Shown here one piece after another: positions 37,335 through 47,465 of a stretch of 64,000 nucleotides of DNA. The notes under the pieces were generated by a model that was not told where the DNA came from, did not search any database, and saw only the letters and a list, made by a program, of their open reading frames with translations. The translations under genes were made by a program, and so were the position numbers. The stretch is taken from the NCBI RefSeq assembly GCF_033001325.1, contig NZ_CP133111.1, positions 186,001 through 250,000 of the forward strand, in the 5' to 3' direction. Position 1 is the first letter of the stretch. Each line of letters starts with the position of its first letter. This DNA comes from Rhodopseudomonas sp. BAL398. GTDB taxonomy: Bacteria > Pseudomonadota > Alphaproteobacteria > Rhizobiales > Xanthobacteraceae.

Positions 37335-38951
37335 TTACTTCCCATCCTCGATCATCATCGCCGCGCCCTTTTCGGCGATCATCGCGGTCGGCGTATTGGT
37401 GTTGCCCGAGGTGATCGTCGGCATCACCGAGGCGTCGATCACCCGCAACCCGTCGATGCCGTGGAGCCGCAGCCGGTCGTCGACCACCGCGAAGGGGTCG
37501 CTCGGCAGTCCCATCTTGGCGGTGCCGACCGGGTGGAAGATGGTGGTGCCGATATCGCCGGCGGCCTTGGCCAGCGCCGCGTCGTCATCGCCCACCGTCG
37601 GGCCGGGCAAAAACTCCTCCGGCTGATAGCGCCGCAGCACCGGCTGGCGCATTAGCCGCCTGGTGGCGCGGATGGCGTCAGCGGCGACGCGGCGGTCGTC
37701 GTCGGTGGTCAGATAATGCGGCGCGATCGACGGCGCGGCGCCGGGGGCGGCCGAGGTAATCCTGATCTCGCCGCGGGAGGTCGGACGCAGATTGCAGGCG
37801 CTGACGGTGATCGCCGGAAAGCGGTGCAGCGGATCGCCGAATTTGTCCAGCGACAGCGGTTGGACGTGAAACTGAATATTGGCGCGCTCGCGATCCGGAT
37901 CGGAGCGGGTGAAGATGCCGAGCTGCGACGGCGCCATGGTCAGCGGCCCGCGCCGCCGCAGCGCGTAGTCGAGCCCCATCAGGGCGCGCCGCGGCAGCGA
38001 ATGATAGGTCTCGTTCAAGGTGCGCACGCCGCTCACCTTGTAGATCGCGCGCTGCTGCAGATGGTCCTGCAGATTGCGGCCGACACCGGGCCGGTCCAGC
38101 ACGGGTTCGATGCCGAGCGGCGCCAGCCACTCGGCAGGCCCGATCCCGGAGCGCTGCAGCAGCTGGGTCGAGCCGATCGAGCCGGCGCACAGCACCACCT
38201 GGCGCGCCCGCGCCTCGACGATCTGGCCGCCCTGGATGAAACGCACCCCGACAGCGCGGCCATGCTCGACGATCAGGCGGTCGACCAGCACGTTCTTTTC
38301 CAGCCGCAGATTGGGTCGATTGAGCGCCGGCTTGAGAAAGCCGCGCGCCGAGGACCAGCGCCGGCCGCGCTTCTGGTTGACGTGGAAATAGCCGACGCCC
38401 TCATTGTCGCCGGTGTTGAAATCGCGAATCCAGGGCACGCCCATCTGCTCGGCGGCGTCGCCGACGGCGTCGAGGATCGGCCAGGACAGCCGCGCCGCCT
38501 CGATGCGCCAGCCGCCGCCGCTGCCGTGATGGTCGCTGTCGCCTAAAAAATGGTCTTCCAGCCGCCGAAATGCGGGCAGCACGTCCGCATAGCCCCAGCC
38601 GGTCAGGCCGAGCTGGCGCCAATGGTCGTAATCGGCGGCCTGGCCGCGCATCGAGATCATGGCGTTGATGGCGGAGGAGCCACCGATCACCTTGCCGCGC
38701 GGATAGGCCAGCGAACGGCCATTGAGGCCGGGCTCGGGCTCGGTGCGGAACATCCAGTCCGACCGTGGATTGCCGATCGCGAACAGATAGCCGACCGGGA
38801 TATGGAACCAGATCCAATTGTCGCTGCCGCCGGCTTCCAGCAGCAGCACGCGCCGCGCCGGGTCGGCCGAGAGCCGGTTGGCGACGATACAGCCCGCGGT
38901 TCCGGCCCCCACCACGATGACGTCGAACTCGCCCTCGATCCGCTGCTCCAT
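37335..38951 (-). CDS. GMC-family FAD oxidoreductase (choline/alcohol dehydrogenase type)
   Basis: 538 residues from ATG at 38951, chosen because AAGGTGA stands 5 nt upstream and the FAD motif follows at once (DVIVVGAGTAGCIVANRL). GMC signatures: GGSSAINAMISMRGQ near residue 80 and VLCAGSIGSTQLLQRSGIG, the second GMC signature, near residue 255. The C-terminal HPVGTAKMG contains the catalytic His. It oxidises a primary alcohol or polyol; choline dehydrogenase-like annotation is common, but the substrate is not fixed by sequence. It is divergent from the M20 amidohydrolase. Confidence 0.9.
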   Translation of the reverse strand: MEQRIEGEFDVIVVGAGTAGCIVANRLSADPARRVLLLEAGGSDNWIWFHIPVGYLFAIGNPRSDWMFRTEPEPGLNGRSLAYPRGKVIGGSSAINAMISMRGQAADYDHWRQLGLTGWGYADVLPAFRRLEDHFLGDSDHHGSGGGWRIEAARLSWPILDAVGDAAEQMGVPWIRDFNTGDNEGVGYFHVNQKRGRRWSSARGFLKPALNRPNLRLEKNVLVDRLIVEHGRAVGVRFIQGGQIVEARARQVVLCAGSIGSTQLLQRSGIGPAEWLAPLGIEPVLDRPGVGRNLQDHLQQRAIYKVSGVRTLNETYHSLPRRALMGLDYALRRRGPLTMAPSQLGIFTRSDPDRERANIQFHVQPLSLDKFGDPLHRFPAITVSACNLRPTSRGEIRITSAAPGAAPSIAPHYLTTDDDRRVAADAIRATRRLMRQPVLRRYQPEEFLPGPTVGDDDAALAKAAGDIGTTIFHPVGTAKMGLPSDPFAVVDDRLRLHGIDGLRVIDASVMPTITSGNTNTPTAMIAEKGAAMMIEDGK

Positions 38952-39094
38952 CCCAGTCACCTTTTGTCGCCGACGCGTTTCGGCAACGCTTAGCCGCGGC
39001 ATTGCCCGCTGTATAGCGGCTTTGCCGCCGGTATTGGGCGGATGGCACGGCTCGTGCTAGGCTGTGGGCTGGTCCACTCAAAGAGAAATGCCCC

Positions 39095-40267
39095 ATGCCC
39101 GTGATCAACCGCGTCGCCGACCTGCAGCCCGACATCATGGCCTGGCGTCGCGACATCCATGCCCATCCCGAGCTGATGTACGACGTCGACCGCACCGCGG
39201 CCTTTGTGGCGGAGCGATTGCGCGAATTCGGCTGCGACGATGTCGTCACCGGGCTTGGCCGCACCGGCGTCGTCGGCGTCATCAAGGGCCGCAAGCCGGC
39301 GGCGGACAGCGATCTCAAGGTGATCGGCCTGCGTGCCGACATGGATGCGCTGCCGATCGAGGAAGAGACCAACCTGCCTTACGCTTCGAAGAATCCCGGC
39401 AAGATGCACGCCTGCGGCCATGACGGTCACACCGCGATGCTGCTCGGCGCCGCGCGCTATCTGGCCGAGACCCGGAATTTCTCCGGCGACGCCGTGGTGA
39501 TCTTCCAGCCGGCGGAGGAGGGCGGCGCCGGCGCCGACGCGATGATCAAGGACGGGCTGATGGACCGCTTCGCGATCGATCAGGTCTACGGCATGCACAA
39601 CGGCCCCGGCATCCCGATCGGGTCCTTCGCGGTGCGCGCCGGGCCGGTGATGGCGTCGACCGATTCGATCGACATCCGGATCGAGGGCGTCGGCGGCCAT
39701 GCCGCGCGGCCGCACAAATCGATCGATTCGGTGCTGGTCGGCGCGCAGCTGGTCGCCGCGTTGCAGACCATCGTGTCACGCACCGTCGATCCGCTGGAAT
39801 CCGCGGTGATCTCGATCTGCGAGTTCCACGCCGGCAATGCCCGCAACGTGATCCCGCAGACCGCCGACCTCAAGGGCACGGTGCGGACGCTAACCGCCGA
39901 AGTTCGCGACCTGGTCGAGAAGCGGGTCCGCGAAGTGGTCGCCGGCGTGGCGCAGATGACCGGCGCCAAGATCGAGCTCGACTATGAGCGCGGCTATCCG
40001 GTGGTGGTGAACCATCCGGCGCAGACCGAGCTGGCACAGCGGATCGCGCGCGACGTCGCCGGCGACGCCAATGTGCATGACATGCCGCCGCTGATGGGTG
40101 CCGAGGACTTCGCCTATATGCTGGAAAAGCGCCCCGGCGCCTTCATCTTCCTCGGCAATGGCGACAGCGCCGGGTTGCATCATCCGGCCTACAACTTCAA
40201 CGACGACGCGATCGTGTTCGGAACCTCGTATTGGATCAAGCTGGTCGAGACCACGCTGGCGGCGTGA
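39095..40267 (+). CDS. M20 family amidohydrolase (hippurate hydrolase-like)
   Basis: 390 residues. Metal-binding motifs MHACGHDGHTAML (Cys/His) and FQPAEEGGAGA (Glu pair) and the dimerisation domain HAARPHKSIDSVLVGAQ fit the M20D group that cleaves N-acyl amino acids. The predicted role is cytosolic release of an amino acid from an N-acylated form such as hippurate. The gene stands alone, 143 bp from the divergent GMC gene. Substrate unproven. Confidence 0.92.
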   Translation: MPVINRVADLQPDIMAWRRDIHAHPELMYDVDRTAAFVAERLREFGCDDVVTGLGRTGVVGVIKGRKPAADSDLKVIGLRADMDALPIEEETNLPYASKNPGKMHACGHDGHTAMLLGAARYLAETRNFSGDAVVIFQPAEEGGAGADAMIKDGLMDRFAIDQVYGMHNGPGIPIGSFAVRAGPVMASTDSIDIRIEGVGGHAARPHKSIDSVLVGAQLVAALQTIVSRTVDPLESAVISICEFHAGNARNVIPQTADLKGTVRTLTAEVRDLVEKRVREVVAGVAQMTGAKIELDYERGYPVVVNHPAQTELAQRIARDVAGDANVHDMPPLMGAEDFAYMLEKRPGAFIFLGNGDSAGLHHPAYNFNDDAIVFGTSYWIKLVETTLAA

Positions 40268-40391
40268 GGCTTGCAGCCGGCGGCGCCGCGCGGTCGCCGC
40301 CGGCTGGAACTCCAGCACGGAACTAATTACCTGGATCGGTCGCATCTCCGACATAGCACCGGATTTAATTGTCGCGCCCACGACGGCTGCA

Positions 40392-40416
40392 GGAACCAGC
40401 ATGATGACTTGGCGTT
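40392..40416 (+). promoter_or_regulatory. EcfG-type promoter of the DUF892 gene
   Basis: GGAAC (40392-40396) and CGTT (40413-40416) separated by 16 nt: an exact match to the general-stress sigma consensus. It lies 42 bp before the ATG at 40459, a normal promoter distance. Confidence 0.75.
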
Positions 40417-40458
40417 GAGTGGCCGGGATCAACCCGCTCACACGCACCGGAGTCCATC

Positions 40459-40959
40459 ATGGCCGCCACCAAGGGCAAAGACCTCAACGATCTTTTTCTC
40501 GACACGCTCAAGGACATCTACTTTGCTGAGAAGCAGATCCTGAAAGCACTGCCGAAAATGGCGAAGGCCGCGCAATCGGACAAGCTACGCGCCGCCTTCG
40601 AAAAGCATCATGGCGAGACCGAAGGCCAGATCGAGCGCCTCGAGCAGATCTTCGAATTGCTCGACAAGCCGGCCCGCGGCAAGACCTGCGACGCCATCAT
40701 GGGTATTCTCGATGAGGGCAAGGAGATCATGGACGAGTACAAGGGCTGCGAGGCGCTCGACGCTGGCCTGCTCGCCGCCGCGCAGGCGGTGGAACATTAT
40801 GAGATCTCGCGCTACGGCACGCTGAAGCAGTGGGCCACCCAGCTCGGCATGAAGGACGCGGTCAAGCTGCTCGACGAGACGCTGCAGCAGGAAAAGAAGA
40901 CCGACGTGTCGCTGACGACGCTGGCGGAATCGGCGGTCAACATCGCCGCGGCGGCGTAA
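40459..40959 (+). CDS. DUF892 ferritin-like stress protein (YciE/YciF family)
   Basis: 166 residues forming a helical ferritin-like fold: LNDLFLDTLKDIYFAEKQIL at the start is the family signature, then EKHHGETEGQIERLEQIF and EHYEISRYGTLKQWA carry the acidic and His positions. Members are induced by stress, often under EcfG in alphaproteobacteria, which fits the promoter found upstream. It is probably cytosolic; the exact activity is unknown. Confidence 0.92.
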   Translation: MAATKGKDLNDLFLDTLKDIYFAEKQILKALPKMAKAAQSDKLRAAFEKHHGETEGQIERLEQIFELLDKPARGKTCDAIMGILDEGKEIMDEYKGCEALDAGLLAAAQAVEHYEISRYGTLKQWATQLGMKDAVKLLDETLQQEKKTDVSLTTLAESAVNIAAAA

Positions 40960-41028
40960 GCCGCGTCAGCCGACGCACGCCGTCGCCGCGCATAGCGGCA
41001 AGGCGCGCGCAGAAACCGACACCGGAAG

Positions 41029-41060
41029 AAAAAGTCCCGGACGCGCATTGCGTCCGGGAC
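41029..41060 (-). terminator. Rho-independent terminator of the downstream binding-protein gene
   Basis: On the minus strand an 11-bp perfect stem (GTCCCGGACGC / GCGTCCGGGAC, 41034-41060) is followed by TTTTT. It lies 33 bp after the stop of the gene ending at 41093. Confidence 0.88.
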
Positions 41061-41092
41061 AATGTCGTTAAGCCAAGCGGACTGGTGTAAAG

Positions 41093-42319
41093 CTAGCCGC
41101 CGACGTCGGCGCTGATGATGTCGCCGAACCGCTCCCATTTCTCGCCCTTGAAGCGGATCAGCTGCAATTGGCTGATCGGCGCGAAGTCGGTGGGGCTGGT
41201 GTTGATGGCGATACCAGGCAGCAGCACCCCGGGTTTGAAGTCCTTCAGGCTTGCGGCCTGCTTCATGATGTTGGCGCGGGTCAGATTGTCGCCGCACTTG
41301 GTCAGGACTTCCACCAGCGTCCGCGCCGCGCCGTAGCCGACCACGGTGCCGCCGTCGAGCACGTTGCCTTCGGGGAAGTCCTTCTTCATGAAGGCGTAGA
41401 ATTCCTTCATGCCGGGATCGTCATTCCAGCTCGGGTCCGACGCATCCTTCAGATAGGCGGCCGAGACGATGTCCTGCGAGTTCTCATAGCCCGCGGGCTT
41501 GATCACGCTGCCGACCGAGGCCGACACGTTGTTGAGGAAGTGGGTCGGCTTCCAGTCGATCTCGGCGATCTTCTTGATCGCCTGGGCGGCGAATTTTGGC
41601 GTCGTGATATTGATGAAGACATCGGCGCCGGTGGATTTCAACTTGACGATGTGGTTGTCGATGGTCGGCTCCGAGGTCTCGTAGCTTTCCTCCATCACGA
41701 TCATCGACTTGCCCTTGGCGCCGAGTCCGTCCGTCAATCCCTTCAGATAGTCCTTGCCGTAATCGTCGTTCTGATACAGCACGGCGATCTTGGCGTTGGG
41801 CATCATCTTCATGATGTACTTCGCATAGATCTGGGTCTCGGACTGGTAATTCGGCTGCCAGCCCATGGTCCAGGGGAAGTGCTTGGGGTCGTTCCACTTG
41901 GTGGCGCCGGTGGCGACGAATAGCTGTGGCACCTTCTTGGCGTTCATGTATTTGTGGATGGCGGAATTCGGCGGGGTGCCGAGGGTTCCGAACAGCAACA
42001 GCACATCGTCGCTCTCCACCAGCTTGCGGGCCTGTTCCACCGTCTTCGGCGGGCTGTAGGCATCGTCATAGCTGATGAAGTTGATCTTGCGGCCATTGAT
42101 GCCGCCCTTGTCGTTGATCATCTTGAAGTAAGCGGCCTCGGTCTTGCCAATCACGCCATAAGCGGAAGCGGGGCCGCTATAAGGCATGATATTGCCGACC
42201 TTGATCTCCTTGTCGGTGGCGCCGGTGTCGTATTTCTTCTGCGCGAGCGCGCCACTCGATGATGCGGCGACGACGGCGAAAGCTGTCGCGGCCGCAAGTC
42301 TGGCGTAGTTCACGTGCAT
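41093..42319 (-). CDS. ABC transporter solute-binding protein, Liv type (copy 2)
   Basis: 408 residues from ATG at 42319, with GAGGGAG and AGGGA upstream. A signal peptide (AAATAFAVVAASSSGALA) precedes a type-I periplasmic binding fold of the branched-chain amino acid family, starting DKEIKVGNIMPYSGPASAYG. It is clearly a paralogue of the next gene (42709-43941): the two align without large gaps and share long identical stretches. It probably feeds the LivHMGF pump at 43987-47402. Context next to pim genes suggests dicarboxylic or fatty acids rather than amino acids, but this is inference. Confidence 0.92.
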   Translation of the reverse strand: MHVNYARLAAATAFAVVAASSSGALAQKKYDTGATDKEIKVGNIMPYSGPASAYGVIGKTEAAYFKMINDKGGINGRKINFISYDDAYSPPKTVEQARKLVESDDVLLLFGTLGTPPNSAIHKYMNAKKVPQLFVATGATKWNDPKHFPWTMGWQPNYQSETQIYAKYIMKMMPNAKIAVLYQNDDYGKDYLKGLTDGLGAKGKSMIVMEESYETSEPTIDNHIVKLKSTGADVFINITTPKFAAQAIKKIAEIDWKPTHFLNNVSASVGSVIKPAGYENSQDIVSAAYLKDASDPSWNDDPGMKEFYAFMKKDFPEGNVLDGGTVVGYGAARTLVEVLTKCGDNLTRANIMKQAASLKDFKPGVLLPGIAINTSPTDFAPISQLQLIRFKGEKWERFGDIISADVGG

Positions 42320-42708
42320 TCCCTGGACTCCCTCGTTTCCATATGGTTGTGCGTTTCCGAGCCACGGCTTTTCTGATGAAAGCATCATTTGACCCGTCGT
42401 CATTCAATACCATTTGCATGGGGTCATCAAGGAAAAGCCCCGCGGCAAAGCCACCGGAGGCGGTTACATGTTGGTGCTGTTCGGCGGCTTCAGGATGGTG
42501 GCGTGGGTGAGGGTGGCGCCCGTATTGATACGAGGCCCGGCTGATGCGAGGCCGCTCCAAACATTTTTGGTCGCCTCTCCCGACCGGCGATCCTGGATCA
42601 CCCTCGATCTGGGGACCGCCAACAAAAAGTCCCCGGCGATAGAATCGCCGGGGACCGATTGTGATAGCGTTGAGCTAATCCGCCGGCCCGTCGGGCCGTT
42701 GGACCGGG
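42320..42708. other. Gap between the tandem binding-protein genes
   Basis: 389 bp holding the terminator of the upstream gene (42624-42655). About 300 bp then precede the second gene, which probably has its own promoter there. No promoter motif was clear enough to place. Confidence 0.6.
42624..42655 (-). terminator. Rho-independent terminator after the first binding-protein gene
   Basis: A 12-bp perfect stem (GTCCCCGGCGAT / ATCGCCGGGGAC) with a 3-nt loop, followed on the minus strand by TTTTT. Located 54 bp after the stop at 42709. Confidence 0.9.
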
Positions 42709-43941
42709 TTAGTGCGTGGTGGAGCTGGCGTCGATGACGTCGCCGAACAGGTCCCACTTGCCGTTGCTGAACTTCATCATCCGCAGCTGCTCGATCGGGG
42801 CGAAGTCGGTCGCCGAGGTCGAGATGGTGATGCCGGGCAACAGCGTGTCGGGCGTAAAGCCCTGGATGCTGGCGGCCTGCTTCATGATGTTGGCGCGGGT
42901 CAGATCGTCGCCGCACATCTCGAGTACCTTGACCATGGTTTGCGCCGCGCCATAGCCGTAGATCAGGCTGTTGTCGGACTTATCCACGCCGGGCATGTAC
43001 TTCTCGATGAACGCCGACCACTTCTTCATTCCGGCATCGTCCTTCCACTGCGGATCGCTGCCGTCCTTGCGGTAGTCGGCCGACAACACGCCCTCGGCGG
43101 CGTCGAAGCCGGCGGGCTTCATCACCGCGCCGACGGAGACGCTGACATTGGTGACGATCTGCATCGGCTTCCAGCTGAGCTCGGCGATCTTCTTGATGGT
43201 CTGCGCGGCGAATTTCGGCGTCGTGAAGCTGACCACGACGTCGGGGTTGAGCGACTTCAGCTTCACGATGTGCGAATCCACGGTCGGCTCGGAGATTTCG
43301 TAGCTCTCCTCGGCGATGATCATCGAGCTCTTGGCGCCGAGGCCGGCTTTGAAGCCAGCCAGATAGTCCTTGCCGAAATCGTCGTTCTGATACAGCACGG
43401 CGATCTTGGCGTCGGGCTTCTCCTTCATCAGATATTTGGCGTAGATCTTGGCTTCGACCTGGTAGCTCGGCTGCCAGCCCATCGTCCACGGGAACTTCTT
43501 CGGTTCGTCCCACTTGCTGGCGCCGGTGGCGACGAACAGCTGCGGAACCTTCTTGGCGTTCATGTACTTCTGGGTCGCGGTGTTGGACGGCGTGCCGAGC
43601 GAGTTGAAGATAAACAACACTTCGTCGCTCTCGATCAGCTTGCGGGTCTGCTCGACCGCCTTGGGCGGGCTGTAGGCATCGTCATAGCTGATGAAATTGA
43701 TCATGCGGCCGTTGATGCCGCCCTGGTCGTTGATCATCTTGAAATAGGCGGCCTCGGTCTTGCCGATCTGCCCATAGGACGAAGCGGGGCCGCTATACGG
43801 CATGATGTTGCCGATCTTGATTTCCTTGTCGGTGGCGCCGGTGTCGTATTTCTTTTGGGCAAGTGCGCTGCCCGAGGTGGCGGCGAAGGCGATGACCGCT
43901 GTCGAAAGCGCAGCGATTCGTAGTTTTTGGTAGGAAAGCAT
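42709..43941 (-). CDS. ABC transporter solute-binding protein, Liv type (copy 1)
   Basis: 410 residues, starting at 43941 with AAGGAGA 4 nt upstream. A signal peptide ending SGSALA precedes a Leu/Ile/Val-binding-type fold starting DKEIKIGNIMPYSGPASSYG. It follows livM by 45 bp and ends in a strong terminator, so it is the last gene of the liv transcript. Its paralogue lies immediately downstream. Confidence 0.93.
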   Translation of the reverse strand: MLSYQKLRIAALSTAVIAFAATSGSALAQKKYDTGATDKEIKIGNIMPYSGPASSYGQIGKTEAAYFKMINDQGGINGRMINFISYDDAYSPPKAVEQTRKLIESDEVLFIFNSLGTPSNTATQKYMNAKKVPQLFVATGASKWDEPKKFPWTMGWQPSYQVEAKIYAKYLMKEKPDAKIAVLYQNDDFGKDYLAGFKAGLGAKSSMIIAEESYEISEPTVDSHIVKLKSLNPDVVVSFTTPKFAAQTIKKIAELSWKPMQIVTNVSVSVGAVMKPAGFDAAEGVLSADYRKDGSDPQWKDDAGMKKWSAFIEKYMPGVDKSDNSLIYGYGAAQTMVKVLEMCGDDLTRANIMKQAASIQGFTPDTLLPGITISTSATDFAPIEQLRMMKFSNGKWDLFGDVIDASSTTH

Positions 43942-43986
43942 TGATTCTCCTTGGGTGGGTACGTCGTTTCTTCTTGCGAAGCGGGG

Positions 43987-45003
43987 TTAGCGGTGGACCA
44001 GCTTGTTGAACCAGTGCTGGACGGTGTAGGCGATCTGCCGCGCGCCATGCGGCAGCAGGAAGATGATGGCGATCAGGATCAGGCCGAACACGGCTCCCGA
44101 CAGCCCCTTGGACACGCTTTCCGCCATGTTCGGAACGAACACGATGAAAGCCGCCCCGGCGATCGATCCCGGCAGCCAGCCGACGCCGCCGACCACCATG
44201 CCGAGGAACAGCGCGATCGCCAGCTGGATGGTGTAGCTGTCGGGGGCGACGAACTGCACCGCGATGGCGCCGAGCCCGCCGGCGACGCCGGTGATGCCGG
44301 CGCTGATGCCGAACGCCAGGGTCTTGTACAGCGCGACGTCGACGCCCATCGCCGAGGCCGCGATCTCGTTGTCGCGGATCGCCATCATCGCCCGGCCGGA
44401 GCGCGATTTCAGCAGGTTGACGGAGAACACGTAGATGACCATCGAGATCACCAGCGTGAAATAGTACAGCCACATGTCCTGCGACAGCGGCAGCCCGAAC
44501 GGCGCGTCCGGCTTGGTGATGACCAGGCCCTGGACGCCGCCGGTCCAATGCTCGAAATAGCCGAGCTTGAGCAGCTGCGGCATCGCGGTGGCGAGCGCGA
44601 AGGTCGCCAGCGCCAGATAGATGCCGGACAGCCGCAGCGCCGGTTGGCCGAAGGCAAAGCCGAAGGCGAAGCAGATCAATCCGGCGATCGGCAGCGTCAC
44701 CGCATAGTTGACGCCGAAAGTCTCCATCAGGATCGCCGACGTATAGGCGCCGACCGCGTAGAACGCGCTCTGGCCCAGCGAGAACTGCCCGCTGCCGCCG
44801 GTCAGGATATTGAGCGCCAGCACGGCGATGGCGTAGATCAGCACCATCGTCATCTGGAAGATGTGAAAGTTCTTCATGAACAGCGGCGCCACGATCAACA
44901 GCAGCACCACCACGACCGAGGCATAATTGCCGAGCGCGATGTATTTCTTCGGGGTGGCTTCGACCGGGGTTTCGCCGGTGATGGTTTCTTGCAATGCGCT
45001 CAT
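43987..45003 (-). CDS. livM: Branched-chain-type ABC permease LivM
   Basis: 338 residues with about 9-10 membrane helices. Family stretch GGSGQFSLGQSAFYAVGAYTSA and the EAA-like loop containing GRAMMAIRDNEIAASAMGVD for contact with the ATPases. It pairs with LivH as the inner-membrane channel. The gap to livH is 2 bp. The N-terminus has a cytosolic extension of about 25 residues before the first helix. Confidence 0.94.
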   Translation of the reverse strand: MSALQETITGETPVEATPKKYIALGNYASVVVVLLLIVAPLFMKNFHIFQMTMVLIYAIAVLALNILTGGSGQFSLGQSAFYAVGAYTSAILMETFGVNYAVTLPIAGLICFAFGFAFGQPALRLSGIYLALATFALATAMPQLLKLGYFEHWTGGVQGLVITKPDAPFGLPLSQDMWLYYFTLVISMVIYVFSVNLLKSRSGRAMMAIRDNEIAASAMGVDVALYKTLAFGISAGITGVAGGLGAIAVQFVAPDSYTIQLAIALFLGMVVGGVGWLPGSIAGAAFIVFVPNMAESVSKGLSGAVFGLILIAIIFLLPHGARQIAYTVQHWFNKLVHR

Positions 45004-45005
45004 GA

Positions 45006-45884
45006 TCAGACTCGCTTCACGATGGCACGGCCGAACAGGCCATTGGGTTTGATGACAAGCACGGTGATGATCAGTGCCAGCGCGATCGGCAATTTCAGTT
45101 CATTGCCGACCTCCGGAATGTAGGTGCCGGCGAGGTTTTCGAAGACCCCGACCAGGAAGCCGCCGACCACCGCGCCGAACGGGCTCGACAGCCCGCCGAG
45201 AACCGCGGCGGCAAAGCCGTAGATCAGCACGCCGCCCATCATGTTGGGCTCCAGGAACACCACCGGCGCGATCAGCATGCCGGCGATCGAACCGATCGCC
45301 GCCGCCATGCCCCAGCCCAGCGCCACCATCCACGAGGTGTTGATGCCGACCAACCGCGCCGATTCCGGCAGGGTTGCGGCCGCCCGCATCGCCAGGCCGA
45401 CGCGGGTGAACTGGAAGAACAGATAGAGCAGCAGCAGCAGCACCAGGGTCACGCCGATCATCCCGGCCTGGTGGGTCGAGATCAGCTGGCTGCCGAGAAA
45501 CGGCGAGGAGCCGAACGGCGAGGGGAATTGCTTGATGGTGAAGTCCCAGGTCAGGCCGGCGACGCTGTTGATGATCGCGAACAGCGCGATGAAGCCGGCG
45601 ACATTGGTCAGCACCGGCGCGTTGGCCAGCGGCTTGAACAGCAGGCGTTCGATGATGACGCCGCCGGCGAAGGACAGCGCCAATGTGGCGATGAAAGCCC
45701 ACCAATAGGGCAGGCCCCATTGCATCAGCTGCCAGGCGATGAAGGTCGAGAACATCGCCATTTCGCCCTGGGCGAAATTGAGGTGATCGATCGCCTGATA
45801 GATCATCACCACCGCCAGCGCCATGCAGGCATAGATCGCGCCGGTGGCGATGCCGGCCAGAATTTGATTGGTCAAAAGGTCCAT
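45006..45884 (-). CDS. livH: Branched-chain-type ABC permease LivH
   Basis: 292 residues from ATG at 45884 (the longer frame to 45950 runs into livF). About 8 membrane helices, with LNFAQGEMAMFSTFIAWQL near the N-terminus and RAAATLPESARLVGINTSW as the ATPase-contact loop. Forms the channel with LivM. Encoded just downstream of livF. Confidence 0.94.
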   Translation of the reverse strand: MDLLTNQILAGIATGAIYACMALAVVMIYQAIDHLNFAQGEMAMFSTFIAWQLMQWGLPYWWAFIATLALSFAGGVIIERLLFKPLANAPVLTNVAGFIALFAIINSVAGLTWDFTIKQFPSPFGSSPFLGSQLISTHQAGMIGVTLVLLLLLYLFFQFTRVGLAMRAAATLPESARLVGINTSWMVALGWGMAAAIGSIAGMLIAPVVFLEPNMMGGVLIYGFAAAVLGGLSSPFGAVVGGFLVGVFENLAGTYIPEVGNELKLPIALALIITVLVIKPNGLFGRAIVKRV

Positions 45885-45894
45885 GGCCGGTTCC

Positions 45895-46604
45895 TCAATA
45901 TCCCAGATACGATTTGCGGATGTCTTCGTTATTGGCGATTTCATCGGCATTTCCGGACATCACGACGCGTCCGGTTTCAATCACATAGGCGTGGTCGGCG
46001 AGTTCCAGCGCGAGCTGCGCGTTCTGCTCGACCACCAGGATGGTGACCTTGTCCTCGCGGTTGATCTTGCCGAGGATGCGGAACAGGTCGCGCACGATCA
46101 GCGGCGCCAGCCCGAACGAGGGTTCGTCGAGCAGCATCAGCCGCGGCCGCAGCATCAGCGCGCGGGCGACCGCGAGCATCTGCTGCTCGCCACCGCTCAG
46201 CGTGCCGGCCTGCTGCGTATGGCGTTGTTTCAGCACCGGGAAATGCGCATACATCCGCTCGATGTCGGAACTGACCGCGGCGCGGTCCTTGCGGGTGATG
46301 GCGCCGAGCTGCAGGTTCTCTTCGACCGTCATGGTGGTGAAGGTGCCGCGGCCCTGCGGCACATGGGCGATGCCGAGGCGGACGATGCTCTCGGTGGAGC
46401 GGCCCGACAGCGACTTGCCTTCGAACTCGATGGTGCCGGTGGAGCGAACCATGTTGCAGATCGCGCGCAGCGTGGTGGTCTTGCCGGCGCCGTTGGCGCC
46501 GAGCAGCGTGGTCAGGCTGCCCTCGTCGAGACTGAATTCGAGACTGTGGAGCGCCTGGACCTGGCCGTAATAGGCGCGCAGGTCGCGCACATTGAGCATC
46601 ATCG

Positions 46605-46608
<4 letters not shown>
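45895..46608 (-). CDS. livF: Branched-chain-type ABC ATPase LivF
   Basis: 237 residues. Walker A GANGAGKTT, signature LSGGEQQMLAVARAL, Walker B LMLLDEPSFGLAP and a switch His in VVEQNAQLAL replaced by Asn-type spacing usual for LivF. Overlaps livG by 4 nt. Drives the LivHM channel together with LivG. Confidence 0.95.
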
Positions 46609-47402
<794 letters not shown>

Positions 47403-47465
47403 GTGCGGCGGCCCTGCGGCACGCGGCGTCGACCAGGCATATGCGCCGAGTCGCCATGATGACGG

